The notes under the pieces were generated by a model, which saw only the letters and a program-made list of their open reading frames with translations, did not search any database and had not been told where the DNA came from. The position numbers and the translations under genes are program-made. A stretch of DNA of 64,000 nt from Vigna angularis (lineage: Eukaryota; Streptophyta; Magnoliopsida; Fabales; Fabaceae): positions 32,511,001 through 32,575,000 of the forward strand of contig NC_068975.1 of NCBI RefSeq assembly GCF_016808095.1. The letters run 5' to 3'. Shown here piece by piece: positions 50,801 through 61,120 of the stretch. Every line of letters starts with the position of its first letter. The first letter of the stretch is position 1.

Positions 50801-50933
50801 AAAGCCCCAGCCAGCAGAAACAACACAACCATCACAGCCACCTCCAAGTTCCCCAACCCCTGAACCATCACAGCCATCAAGTCCCCAATCATCCCGGCCA
50901 ACAAAATGCAAAGTCAGAAGAAAATATACTTAG
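47871..50933 (+). pseudogene. MURA-type Mutator transposase, broken by a frameshift and a stop
   Basis: Predicted exons: 47871-49664, 49744-49965, 50035-50292 and 50363-50933; a 5' UTR intron (about 47685-47857) precedes the ATG. Order: an N-terminal domain (MGDDMFQVVVHHGGTLIKEV), an acidic region with 16-residue repeats, a MuDR DNA-binding domain (KEEFKDVIRRYVVHAGRDLK), and the MULE catalytic domain with Asp530 in LDGCFLKG and Asp595 in MSDQQK. A SWIM finger follows (CSC...CCH), then a CCHC knuckle (CSICRQMGHNKNNC) and a Pro/Ser/Gln-rich tail. Two lesions: a 2-bp loss in the GA run near 49896-49904 puts TAA in frame at 49915, and TAG stands at 50385-50387 in the last exon. I take the family ATG at 47871 over 47835, which lies within the proposed intron. 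Confidence 0.85.
48395..48625 (+). repeat. 48-bp tandem repeat coding acidic 16-mers
   Basis: About 4.5 units encode variants of ELEADIEDGGEVHTEQ within the transposase reading frame. The third and fourth units are almost identical in DNA, indicating recent slippage or unequal exchange. Confidence 0.9.
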
Positions 50934-50960
50934 ATGAAATTGGGTTATTAGATAGTTAAA

Positions 50961-51043
50961 TTACATGGTGGTGTAATATGTACTGTTTGTTACATGGTGG
51001 TGTAATATGTACTGTTTGTTACATGGTGGTGTAATATGTACTG
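50961..51043 (+). repeat. 29-bp tandem repeat, 3 copies
   Basis: TTACATGGTGGTGTAATATG starts at 50961, 50990 and 51019, with the copies essentially identical. It lies just after the transposase stop, in its likely 3' UTR. Confidence 0.95.
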
Positions 51044-51365
51044 AACTGATTTTATGTATTTCTTTTATGTGTCTTAATGAATGAAACTGGTTTTATGTTT
51101 TTGTTTTATGTATTTGTTTTATGTGCCATTATTCAGCATCATATGCATTATTGGGGTGACCTTTGTGAACAGTTTTAAAGCAAATGGGAGACTCATTTCA
51201 ACATTTTTAAAACATCAGGGGACTGATTTCAACATTGTTAAAACATCAGGGGGACTGATTTGAACATTAATCACTGAAATTAACTCATTAAAATAGTCAA
51301 TACGTAATACATTGAATTGCATAATTGATCTTACACCTTTCAAAACATAGGATGTTACAATCTAA

Positions 51366-51845
51366 CTAAATCAACCTAAACAGAACCTGAACAAGGCACA
51401 CCACAATACACACACACAAAGCTACAACTAAGATCTTCATCATTTTCTGCAAGTCCTTCACTGAATTTTCCAGCTGACTTATCCTCCTCACCATTGTGCA
51501 ATCTTTTTCATCAACTTTCTCTTCAACACACCACTTGAAAAAGTTACACGAGCTGCCAATTGAAGATCCACCCTGTTATTCACCAAGTTAGGGAATCTAT
51601 CAACAAATGCATCAATTCAAAAAAACTTTAACTCAAAAGGGTATACTTCAAACCTTGTAACGTGGACAACCCCAGAAATTTCTCCCAGCATTCTTCGTAG
51701 TTCTCGCCACTTTGGTTACAGCAACATCACCACAGTAACAAGTAGGGATTATCCCACCTCCTCTCACACCACAACCATGGGACCACCGAGAAGATCCTTT
51801 GCCCCAACTTCTCGAACACGACGAACACCCTTCAGAAGAAGTCAT
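51366..51845 (-). CDS. GRF zinc-finger protein with C-terminal membrane anchor, 132 aa, in the MULE
   Basis: Two exons: 51654-51845 (64 codons; donor AAG|GTTTGA) and 51366-51572 (acceptor AACAG|GG, 68 codons plus stop), with no lesion. A Ser/Gly-rich start is followed by a GRF-type zinc finger: C36-x-C38, then T-K-N, G54-R55-N-F57 and C60-P, with C73 or C79 as possible last ligand. The next motif FFKWCVEE is common after plant GRF fingers. A short coiled coil (about 92-109) and a hydrophobic membrane segment (about 110-130) end the protein. GRF fingers bind single-stranded DNA or RNA in some proteins. The first possible start is M at 51863, inside the TIR; the MTSSEG start at 51845 fits the family better. 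It occupies the position of mudrB in MuDR. A role in transposition is an inference. Confidence 0.85.
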
Positions 51846-51858
51846 TCGTATCTCAAAC

Positions 51859-52159
51859 ACCAATTTCTCTGCAATTCCTCAAACCCTAACTTCTGATTTC
51901 TTAACCTCAGTAATATTATCACATTTACCCTCTCACAGCCACGTATCACCCTCTCACAGCCACGTATTACCCACACACAGCCACGTAGCTAACTTCAGTC
52001 CACCCTGTCAGCTGCTCCGTTAAAAACTCAACGCCGTTTCCAAAAAGGACTTAATTGCACACTTTTTACAAAAGTTGGGACCACATTGAACTTTTAAAAA
52101 AAGGTAGGACCGAATTGAACTTTTACCCCCTTTCGAGGGACCAAAAGAGGTATTAAACC
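51859..52159 (-). repeat. Right terminal inverted repeat of the MULE
   Basis: 301 bp, inverse of 47288-47588. Likely carries the promoter of the GRF gene. Confidence 0.95.
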
Positions 52160-52168
52160 TTTATGTTT

Positions 52169-53134
52169 CTAATGATATGATATATTGATATAACATATTT
52201 TATAATGTCAGTATTCCTGAGTTTATCATGTTTGACGAAAAAATTAACAAGAAACTAGAAGCAAAAATCATTTGTGAGAAACATCAATAAAAGATCAAAA
52301 CCAAATCATTTTTTAGCATTACCCTCTCAACCTCAAGCATATTTTGCTGAGCTAAAAGTGCAGAGTAGTAAATAAAAAAAAAATTTCTGATAAATGAATA
52401 GATGTAAAAATGGAGATTTATAATAATATACAGGAGGTTAACATAGTAAATAAATTCAAAAATGATTATCCTTCCACGTTGTAAAAGTAGTTTGCAAGTT
52501 TTTTTTTAAAGATTTATGCAAGTTTAGAGATTTTAACGTGTATTTATCATTGTGGAGTATAATATATATCCCAATAAAATTGATATCTTATAAGAGTTGT
52601 ATAAGTTTTGTTTTAGGAATGATAACGAACACTTATTCACGACACCTCACTCTAATTTGCCCTATGTCATCACATGCCATCCCATCCAGAACTTCTCAAC
52701 TCTTCTCACCAGTGATCAAAATGCCCAAGCAGATATGCTTTAGGTAGGTATAGTAGACCCCTGAATTTTCAGATAAACGTTTTTCATGTTTTCCTTTTTT
52801 TTTTTATCTTTTCATTCATTTCTTGTGAATCAAATATGGTTCATTGTAAGATTACCAGTTATGTTCTCTTCATAATTTAAATATTGTGTATGCTTTATGA
52901 CAATATTATCAGTAATTTGTTTTACACTGAAGATTCTCTAAAATAATTAATAGAAATAAAAAAACAAAACTGTTTAAAGAATATTTTTATGTTTTATTAC
53001 AAAATTATCATTAAATTGTTTTATAATAAAGATTTTTTAAAAATAATTTTAATAATAATCAAAGTAAAACTCTTTAATGATATATACGTTTTCCAAATGA
53101 AATTTTAAGAATTTAAAATTCCAACAACTTTTTA

Positions 53135-53188
<54 letters not shown>

Positions 53189-54220
53189 AACCATTATATA
53201 AGAGATACATCCTTTAATAACTCATGTTTTATTTATCCATTTTATAAAAGGCGTGCATCTTTCACCAGCTTACCTTTTATTTAAATAATTGTATCCCTTA
53301 ATAATAAAAAGATATATACATATATTGAGTAATTGGACACCTCTTCCATAAAAAAAAAAAAAAAAAAAAAAAAACTCCCTAACTTGTTCATTTAAAAAAC
53401 AATTTTTTAAACCATTTCTATAGAATTGTTTATTTTCTAAAATTATATTATTTAATTTATTACAAATACGAATACATAACCACAAAGCTGCATGTAATTT
53501 CATTAGTAATATATAAATAAAATTCTCTCGATTAATGTACACAAATTTTATTCACTATACAACAATAAGAACACTGATGTAAAAAGATTAAAACAGTAAA
53601 TGCACAGTGAGAAAAAAAATACAGAAAAGAAGTCAAAACAGTGGGATAAAATTACAATGATTATTTAATCCAAGTACTACTTTCTGCAGACAAAAATATC
53701 TTTCAGAAACATTCTATGATACTAAAGCACATTCAGAGGAATAGATCAGAGTGAATTAATGAAAATGAATAATAAAATAATATCACTAGGGTAGCTTCCT
53801 CGGAATCCTTAATCTATAATCATTTATCGTTTGCTAATAAACATAGCTAGTGAGAAAGTGCTGAGAGATTAGTTTCGACCAAGTGCACAAATCATACAGT
53901 TGCCACGAACACAACATGCAGTCAAGTTCTACACCACAATCAAAAACAGGCTTGATTCCTCCACGTATAAAAGGACAAACTATTTTCACTATTTATTATA
54001 CTTGCAAAGTTCTTCCAATGGTCATATAAAATTTTACATGTACTCTATCACCAGTAATTACTGAAAATCACCGTATCAGTCCAAGTTAAAAGCTGTTGGC
54101 TGGAGCATAAGGAATCAATGACCAAGCTGACGTAGTATGCAACTAAGAAGAAAATAGAACTTTATGCAACAACTAAAGGGTACCCCAAAGTTCATAATTT
54201 ATCTAATGTGATTGGAGTTT
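52169..54220. other. Intergenic DNA
   Basis: AT-rich; a (TA)n tract at 53137-53183 and an A-run at about 53349-53374. No supportable gene. Confidence 0.4.
53137..53183. repeat. (TA)n microsatellite
   Basis: TA run of about 47 bp. Confidence 0.95.
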
Positions 54221-54230
54221 CTATATAAGA
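54221..54230 (+). promoter_or_regulatory. TATA box upstream of the hairpin locus
   Basis: CTATATAAGA is a good plant TATA box (TATATAAG). A start about 30 bp downstream (about 54255) would produce a transcript running through both arms of the inverted repeat. Confidence 0.5.
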
Positions 54231-54333
54231 GAGTTCAGTCAGTGCTTCTTCAGACACGCAACTGACCTGTAATTATGGTCACGATGCATATACTAACATA
54301 GGCAGTAAGTGTGCATCACACCCAGCTCTCTCT

Positions 54334-54924
54334 GTTAGAAAAATCTTTTGGATGCATTGCAAAAGTTCCTTGCATCATTTTCGTTAATAGGACCCATCAT
54401 CAGAAAACATGGAATGGAGAGAAAAGATGAAAGGGTTAATGTGCTGGTACCAAAAGTTGCAGATTATGTTGCTGGTCTTGGTCCTGAACATCTATATATA
54501 GATGGTTTCAGTTTTTTCTTATACATAGAAAACGAAAAACAAATTCTGAAACTCCCTCTTTCATTTCAAAATTTGATCTTAGAAACAATTTAATTCTATC
54601 TACAATCTAATTACATATACTAAAAATTAACATATCAAAAATTAACATGTCATTCACATTGTCGCTAGAACTAAAATTAAATGGTTTCTAGGATCAAATT
54701 TTAAAATGAAGGAAAAAATTTCAGAATTTGTTTTTCTTTGGAAAAGCTGAAACCATCTATATATATAGATGTTCAGGGAATAAACATCTTGCAAAAAATC
54801 TGCAACTTTTGGTCCTACAGTAACCCTTTCATTTTTTCCGGATTCTCCATTCCATGTTTTCTGGGTCCCACCAACGAAAATGATGCAAGGAACTTTTCCA
54901 ATACATCCAAAAGATTTTTCTAAC
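54334..54924 (+). ncRNA. Putative long hairpin RNA locus (inverted duplication)
   Basis: The left arm (54334 to about 54605) is repeated in inverse as the right arm (about 54660 to 54924). Shared blocks include GTTAGAAAAATCTTTTGGAT, AGTTCCTTGCATCATTTTCG, AAACATGGAATGGAGA and CCAAAAGTTGCAGATT. The arms are about 270 bp with small indels, and the loop is about 55 bp. Each arm keeps part of an open frame (for example LLEKSFGCIGKVPCIIFV on the minus arm), so it probably arose by inverted duplication of a gene fragment whose parent I do not recognise. A TATA box lies about 105 bp upstream. The fold suits Dicer processing into small RNAs, as proposed for young plant MIR genes. A foldback transposon is the alternative; I found no terminal repeats or target duplication typical of one. 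Confidence 0.5.
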
Positions 54925-54929
54925 AATCT

Positions 54930-55715
54930 CATGCTACTTCATGTTCACTATCAGGCCCTATGCAGTTACAACACTAGGATTCGTCAGGCAGTTCGTCCAG
55001 CTTGGTTGCAGGGCCAGCTCACCCTTACATTATATTTTAAGGGTCTTCTCATTTTGTAATAGTGATGTAATTGTTTCTTCTCTCAAATTCAATGAATACA
55101 AAATTCTAATAGTCCTTGAAAATTCAAAAATGTATTGGGATGTTACTAGTGCTCTACCTCTCTCTTTTATAAATAATAAATTAGTCATCATAAATGACAT
55201 TTTCCCTAGAGACAAATTATAGTTGAGTGGACTAATAGAATTGTGGTAGGTAATTGGATCATTGCCTCCATGACTTTTGGCCCCAAGAGGCAAACCGTTT
55301 GATGCATCAGATGGGTAACTATAAAATTGCGTCACATAATTCCAATCCATACTCTTAATATATGATAGATTTGTACTTCTTACAAGGTCAGATTTTTTTT
55401 GTTTCAAATCCTTTAAGATGTCTGACTATAAAAAGGCTGTTTTGCCAAGTGAATTTAAGTAAAAACAAGTTAGGGACGTGATTTCTCTAACCTCAAAAAA
55501 CATATTCGGCATTTCAATCGGAAAACCCTGCTTCCTATAGATTTCTGTATGTAAAAGATCCCTTTCCCCGTATTCAACTTAATTATTTCAATTGACTATG
55601 CTAAAAAATATTCATCTGGTGAGGGAAGTGTTTGTACATCATTGTTAAGAAGAACTAGGAAGCACAGAAGGTAACCTCATAAGCAGCTAAAAACAAATTC
55701 AGTTTCGGCACAGGT
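54930..55715. other. Region between the hairpin locus and the twin-CX9C gene
   Basis: A 125-residue frame on the minus strand (55030-55407) has no recognised domain and no supporting splice or leader signals. The last 100-200 bp are probably the 3' UTR of the twin-CX9C gene. Confidence 0.3.
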
Positions 55716-56285
55716 CTACTTTCCTTGGACGTTTTTTCTCTTTTCAGAGCATTCCCTCAAAGCATGTATTTCTGTTAAGAGTTCAACGATGGTTAATTCA
55801 AATACAATTATGGAACTTAAACTTTCTGAATAAAAAAAAGGTTAAATAATTAGTTAATTGGATTCCAAAACAAAATTTCCATGAATTCCAACAATGCATT
55901 CATACACACTCTCAACTGCAATATTAGAGAGGGATAACATGTCACGTGGGCAGAAAGGAACAGAGAAATTGTGAAAGATGGATACCTGGCTGGCATGCTT
56001 TCCAATTCCTATTTGATCGAACAACACAATCCTGAAAAATAAAGAAAAGGAATCCTCTAGGAATGGCCAGATCAAAGAATCTTAAATCTGAGGGTTTAGG
56101 GTTTTCGGGAGGGAAAATAAGTAATTAACAAAGACAATGAAGTTAACCTGCATCAAGCGATAAAGAGAAGAACATTCATTGAGCTGATTTACGTTCTCGT
56201 CATCCTCGTCCACATCGCTCTGGTGAATGCCTTGCGGCGGCGCCAAACGTTTTGCTTCGCTCCGGTTCTCCGGCAATTGCTCCAT
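55716..56285 (-). CDS. Twin CX9C (CHCH) mitochondrial-type protein, 79 aa
   Basis: Three exons: 56148-56285, 55986-56031 and 55716-55771, with GT-AG borders and matching phases. The spliced protein has two CX9C motifs, C38-x9-C48 and C59-x9-C69, the signature of small proteins folded by the MIA40 relay in the mitochondrial intermembrane space. The N-terminus is acidic (SDVDEDDENVNQLNEC) and the C-terminus basic (SEKRKNVQGK). The size and pattern fit the plant Cox19/COA4-like CHCH family, which serves respiratory-chain assembly; the exact member is not certain. I start at 56285 because an acceptor (TTGCAG) lies just upstream, so the frame extension to 56321 is intronic. The proposed 5' leader is a duplicated MSRB first exon. 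Confidence 0.8.
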
Positions 56286-56319
56286 TTTAACTGCAACAGT
56301 TTCACAAAAACCAAAACTC

Positions 56320-56600
56320 ATAAAACAATACCGAGAAGAGAATGCATGAAACTAAGTAAAGCTTCACAAAACAAAAAACGAATCTCCAAGAAAACAACCT
56401 TCAATTTTTAAGATATCATGCACTTCAGTTCATAACCAAAATTTTCAAATCCCCTATCTTAACAATACATGGACGAAAAAAAAGAAATTAAAAAAAAAAA
56501 AAAAAACTTACTCAGTTCCTCTCTGACGAAGGATCTCAAACTGCTCGGGGGAGAATCCCCTCTCTTCGGTTTTATAAATAGAGTTCGTGCTGCCATTTTA
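56320..56600 (-). pseudogene. Duplicated MSRB first exon and 5' part of intron 1
   Basis: Positions 56512-56596 match MSRB exon 1 (60828-60922): ATGGCAGCACGAACT, GAGCAGTTTGAGATCCTTCG and GAACTGAGTAAG correspond to the intact gene, with about 10 bp lost net, so the frame is broken after a few codons. The similarity continues into the intron (GAATGCATGAAAC; ATCATGCACTTCA; CAAATTTTC-type blocks near 56400-56460 against 60700-60760). The splice donor (CTGA|GTAAG) is kept. Its position just upstream of the twin-CX9C coding exon suggests it now serves as that gene's 5' UTR exon. Confidence 0.75.
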
Positions 56601-56639
56601 TTAAAGGACACGTGGCACGCTCTTGAGCTTCTTTCCTCC

Positions 56640-57110
56640 TACTCTACTACTAAAAAAATATAGGAAAAGAAAATAGGTTTTTGGTAAAAAAAAAAAAATC
56701 ACTTCCTCCATTCCGGTCAAATTTCTTCTCCACTCCATACCAGAAAATATATTCCAGAAATGATAGGGTAGAAGAAGAAAATATGGAATGCAGGAAGTAA
56801 TTGTCAAAAAAAAATTAAAAGGCCCAATGATCGAGTGTGTGGGCTCAAGAGAAAACAAAAGAGGATGTTTCACCCTCACCTCTACCCTTTCACCTCCCCC
56901 TTCAAACTTTAAGAAAATATCAACTTCGTTCCTAATTAAAAATATATTTAATTTGTAGAAAATTAAAAAGAATCTGGTCAAAAATCATTAAACAATTTCA
57001 AAATATTTTACTCTATTTTTTAAAAAAGTTCAACTTCTAACCTTAAAAAATATATTTTCTTTAATTTTTTCTCATCTTATTAAAGTATTTTTTAACACTG
57101 TATTCCTTTA
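56640..57110. other. Non-coding DNA
   Basis: AT-rich with A-runs. A frame at 56601-56981 on the minus strand reads through the MSRB-like flank and has no recognisable domain. Confidence 0.35.
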
Positions 57111-58500
57111 ATAGATTTTAAAATATATATAAATTTCGAAATCCCATTCATAATTCTTTTAAATTTTATTTTTAGATTTGAAATTTAATAATAATATAAT
57201 TTGATTCAAAATTTTAGTATTATTTAATATACGTTTTTATCTTAATAATTACTAAAATATAGTTTTTATTATTATAATAGTTATATTAAAAAATAATTAA
57301 AATAAAAATAGAAAAAAAATATAATATCTGATCTAATATATTCAAATATATTAAATTATATTAAAATAGTAAATTAAATTAAATAATTACTAAAATTTAA
57401 ATAAAAAAACAAAATTTTAAAAAAAATTGTTAATCGGATATCCAAATCGGTTAACATATTTTTCTAATTTTTTTATTTAAAATTTCATAATTATCTAATT
57501 TATTCTACTATTATTTAATATACTTTAATATTTTAATAATATTTAAAATATAAATATATTATAATAATAGTTATGTAAAAAATAAAATTAAAATAATTAA
57601 AATAAAAATAGTAATAATAGAACAAATATTAATATAAAATTTAATTAAATATACTTCAATATATTAAATTATATTAAAATATAAATTAAATTAATAATAT
57701 TAAATTTTAAATAGAAAATTAAATTTTGAAAAACTTTCGGATATCAAACCCCAGGTTAAAAATATTTTTTTTATCGGATGATAAAGTTATTTTTTAAAAT
57801 ATTATTTTTTATTTAAAGTTTAATAATTATTTAATTTAACTTAAAATTTTAATATTATTAATAGTATTTTTATATTTTAATAATTATTAAAATATGATTT
57901 ATATTTTTAAAATATTTTTATTAAAAGAAATTAAATTAAAATAATTAAAATAAAAGTATTAATAATAAAAGAAACTAAATATTGAAAAACTTTTGGACGT
58001 CAATACTCGAGGTTAAAAATATTCTTTTATCGGATATCAACAACCGATAAAGTTAATTTTAAAATGTTGTATTTTATTTAAAGTTTAATAATTATCTAAT
58101 TTAATTTAAAATTTTAATACTATTTATATTATTTTTATATTTTAATAATGATTAAAATATGATTTATATTTTTAGAATGTTTTTTATTAAAAAAATTGAA
58201 ATTAAAATAATTAAAATGAAACTGTTAATAATAAAAGTAATAAAGCAAAAGTTAAAATAATAATTTTGAATCAGATTTTGTATATTTAAAATTATTATTA
58301 TATTTAAAATAAAAAACAAAATTGGAAAAAGTTGTTTTTATATTTTAATAATGATTAAAATATGATTTATATTTTTAGAATATTTTTTATTAAAAAAGTT
58401 GAAATTAAAATAATTAAAATGAAAGTGTTAATAATAAAAGTAATAAAGCAAAAATTAAAATAATAATTTTGAATCAGATTTTGTATATTTATGGATGTCT
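57110..58500. repeat. AT-rich tandem array, unit about 180-320 bp, about five copies
   Basis: The blocks TTTAATAATTATCTAATTTA, ATATGATTTATATTTTTA, GAAATTAAAATAATTAAAAT and GGATATC with its surroundings recur at about 57140, 57430, 57760, 58030 and 58330. The last two copies are the most alike (AATAATAAAAGTAATAAAGC then TTTTGAATCAGATTTTGTAT). Confidence 0.7.
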
Positions 58501-58609
58501 CAAATTTTAATATGTAAGTTACCTTTCATTTTATTTTTCTTTTAATTTTCCCTTTTTTCTCACAATTCAAAGAAGTTTACTTTTTTTCATAACATCGAAA
58601 GGCCCTTAA

Positions 58610-58870
58610 TATAGTGCCCGATTGCATTGAAAAAAACAACAACAGACTGGTGAAGACAGCTTTTTACAGTGCCCAGTTGCATTGAGAAAAATCAACAACA
58701 GACTGGTGAAGGCGCCATTGCGTTGCACAGTTGCATTGGAAAAAGCAACAACAGAGGAATCTATAGCAGAAACATTTCCCAGGAAAATGAATTTGGACGG
58801 AAAATTCGGGAGCAGTGACAGATGGGGTAATAGTATGAATTTGGACGGAAAATTTGAACAAAAAAACTTT
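58610..58870 (-). repeat. 54-bp tandem repeat plus copy of the MSRB upstream region
   Basis: CAGTTGCATTG(A/G)AAAAA..CAACAACAGA occurs three times (about 58617, 58672 and 58728). The right part (CAGGAAAATGAATTTGGACG, then GACAGATG) matches 60970-61075, directly upstream of MSRB. Confidence 0.8.
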
Positions 58871-59748
58871 ACAATGAATTATATGATAAATCATGTGGTA
58901 CCTTATTTTGATATATGTATATTTAATATTTCATATCATATTTTAAGTTTACTATATTAATTGTTAGATTATGGATATTTTATGTAAATGAAGTATATAT
59001 TAATGGTTAGATCATGGATATTTTATGTAAATGAAGTATTCCTTAGTCATTGACAGTCTTCTATAAGTATGATAATAATAAAATAAATTAATTTTAGTAC
59101 AAAAACGAAAATTAATACCACATATAACTAAATTATATACTAAAAGAAATTATTTAAAGAAAGAAATTTCAGTATCCTAAAAAAACAAAAGAAACATGTG
59201 ACAGGTCGTATGCTATCTTTTTCTCAGGGCTTATATTCATTTTAGAATAAGCTTTCCCAGAATAAGCTTTCCCAGGTTGCTTTTTTCCATTAAGGAAAAC
59301 TCGTTTTGGAATCGGCGAAACATGATCCCTGAAAAATTTCAGATGCAAGAAGCACTTTCTCTTAATTGTGACAGGTCCAACTTTTTCCAAGTCACATAGG
59401 CATAGTGTATGCTTATTTTAGATATTTCAAAAATTAATCTAGAATCATCAAATGTGATCGAGACGAGATTTTAATTAATCCGTATACTGAATTTTATATT
59501 TAAATGTGTACAATGTGAATGATTAAAAGGGTTGATATGTATGATTCATGTGAAGACCTACCAAATCATGAAACAGAAAGTCATGCAGATGACTAAAAAA
59601 ACAGAGGATTTTATTGGTTCAAGAACTACGGTCCATGCTCAATTATTCAAGCTTTTAGCCACTGGACTAAGCTAGCTATCTTTAAAAATCAAATTAAAAC
59701 TTCAAACAAAGACAATGTTTCAATAAACACTTCCAATAGAGGAAGGTT
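58871..59748. other. Intergenic DNA and 3' UTR side of MSRB
   Basis: A 40-bp direct repeat (ATGGATATTTTATGTAAATG) occurs near 58971 and 59012. AATAAGCTTTCCCAG is doubled near 59248 and 59262. No gene. Confidence 0.5.
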
Positions 59749-60922
59749 TCATATTGAAGCAGTAGCATTTCCTGGAACAAATTTGACAGAAATACTATTC
59801 ACACAATGGCGTTCATCAGTTGGGGTTTTGAATCCCTCTCCTTTGAAAACATGACCCAAGTGCCCACCACAGGCTGCACAAGTTATCTCTGTCCTCCTCC
59901 CATCTGGGTCAGGCTGAAAATCACAACTTCCATAGATTCAATACAATTACAATTTCCAAACAAAGATGCTGCTGTATTACTTGTAAGAAGGAAAAAATGA
60001 ACATTTTTAAAAACCACTCACAGATCGGTTGATGGCCCCAGGAAAACCCTCATAGAAAGCAGGCCAGCCACAACCAGAGTCAAACTTTGTTGAAGACTTG
60101 TAAAGAGGAGTTCCACAGCCACCACAGTTGTAAACTCCTTCTTCATAAAATTTGTTATATTCTCCCGTACCCTTCAATCTGCACAAGTTCTCGGGTGAAA
60201 AAAAATTTACAATCAAACTCATGTAAACCAATTTAATAGCTTAAAGGGGGTTTAAGCTCACAAAATTGGATATCATGTAGGCCTAAATGGCATGCAATAC
60301 ACATACCTACAAACATATTATCCAAGATAACTGAATTTTTAATTCCTACCCTGCATAAAAAATAAGTTTTGTCCCTGCTATTAACACCAAAATGATAAAC
60401 TTTGACACAGCTCCAAACATTATAGGGTCAGAACTATTTTACAGAAAGTAAATCTTACCTTTTTTCTTAAGGCCAGTGACTTAAAAAGGAGAACTAAATG
60501 TACAAAAGCTTTTTTTCAAATAAAACACTACCGACAAGGAATGCATGAAACCAACTAAAATCTGCATAAAACAGAAACGCATCTACATGAGAGCTATCAC
60601 ATTCATTTACCCCTAAAAGAGCATCACCCAACCATGAAGTGCTCAATAAATTATCCACACTTCACACTTTAACGATCTTCCTTCTCCGTGAACACGACCT
60701 TCAATTCCTACCTTTTTGAAAAATCATGCACTTCAATTCATATCCAAATTTTCAAATCCCCTCTCCCCCAGTGCGGATGAAAAAAAAGAGAGAGAAAAAT
60801 TAAGAAAATAAAAGATTAGGAATTTACTCAGTTCCTTTCTGGCGAAGGATCCGAAACTGCTCCGGGGAGAGAATCACCTTCCATTCCTCTTCTGTTTTAT
60901 TAATCGGTGTTGGTGCTGCCAT
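59749..60922 (-). CDS. MSRB: Methionine-R-sulfoxide reductase B, cytosolic type, 138 aa
   Basis: Three exons: 60828-60922, 60022-60178 and 59749-59913, all with GT-AG borders and consistent phases. The protein reduces the R form of methionine sulfoxide, free or in protein, usually with thioredoxin. Visible features: zinc ligands C50-x2-C53 (CGGC) and C96-x2-C99 (CAAC), the CGWPAF motif (68-73), [12 protein letters not shown] (101-112) and catalytic Cys121 in [11 protein letters not shown]. There is no transit peptide, and M1 is followed directly by the domain, so it should be cytosolic like Arabidopsis MSRB5-9. Exon 1 and its flanks have partial copies at 56.3-56.6 kb and 58.6-58.9 kb. Confidence 0.95.
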
Positions 60923-60954
60923 TTTTTCGCTGATGCTCAGAGTGGTGAAATCCC

Positions 60955-61120
60955 CAAATTACAGAGCCCAGTTCCATTGGAAAAGCAACAACGGGGAATA
61001 TATATATATATACTAAAATCATTTTCCTGGAGAATGAACTTGGACAGAAAATTGGATCTAGACAGAGACAGATGTGATAAGATTATTGACACGCTCTTGC
61101 GCTTACTTTCTCATGCTTGT
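60955..61120 (-). promoter_or_regulatory. MSRB upstream region with duplicated counterpart
   Basis: It contains one copy of the CCCAGTTCCATTGGAAAAGC repeat and a GAATGAACTTGGACAGAAAA block, both also present near 58610-58870. GACACGCTCTTG.GCTT near 61087 resembles 56610-56630 next to the exon-1 copy. Confidence 0.6.

Larger units (their letters stand above)
47288..52159 (+). mobile_element. Complete Mutator-like element (MULE), 4872 bp
   Basis: Terminal inverted repeats of 301 bp (47288-47588 and 51859-52159) differ by about seven bases by eye. They begin GGTTTAATACCTCTTTTGG. The element is flanked by a perfect 9-bp duplication TTTATGTTT (47279-47287 and 52160-52168), the Mutator signature. 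It holds two convergent genes, each starting at or near a TIR: the transposase (47871-50933, +) and a GRF zinc-finger gene (51366-51845, -). Maize MuDR has the same convergent plan (mudrA, mudrB). The near-identical TIRs and intact duplication point to a fairly young insertion, but the transposase now has two lesions. Confidence 0.95.

Noticed and set aside
54348..54932. Two protein-coding genes (81 and 92 aa) facing each other
   Set aside because: They are the same fragment in inverted orientation; the hairpin explanation covers both.
55030..55407. 125-residue ORF on the minus strand
   Set aside because: Looks moderately coding but no family is recognised and no exon partners were found; kept only as intergenic.
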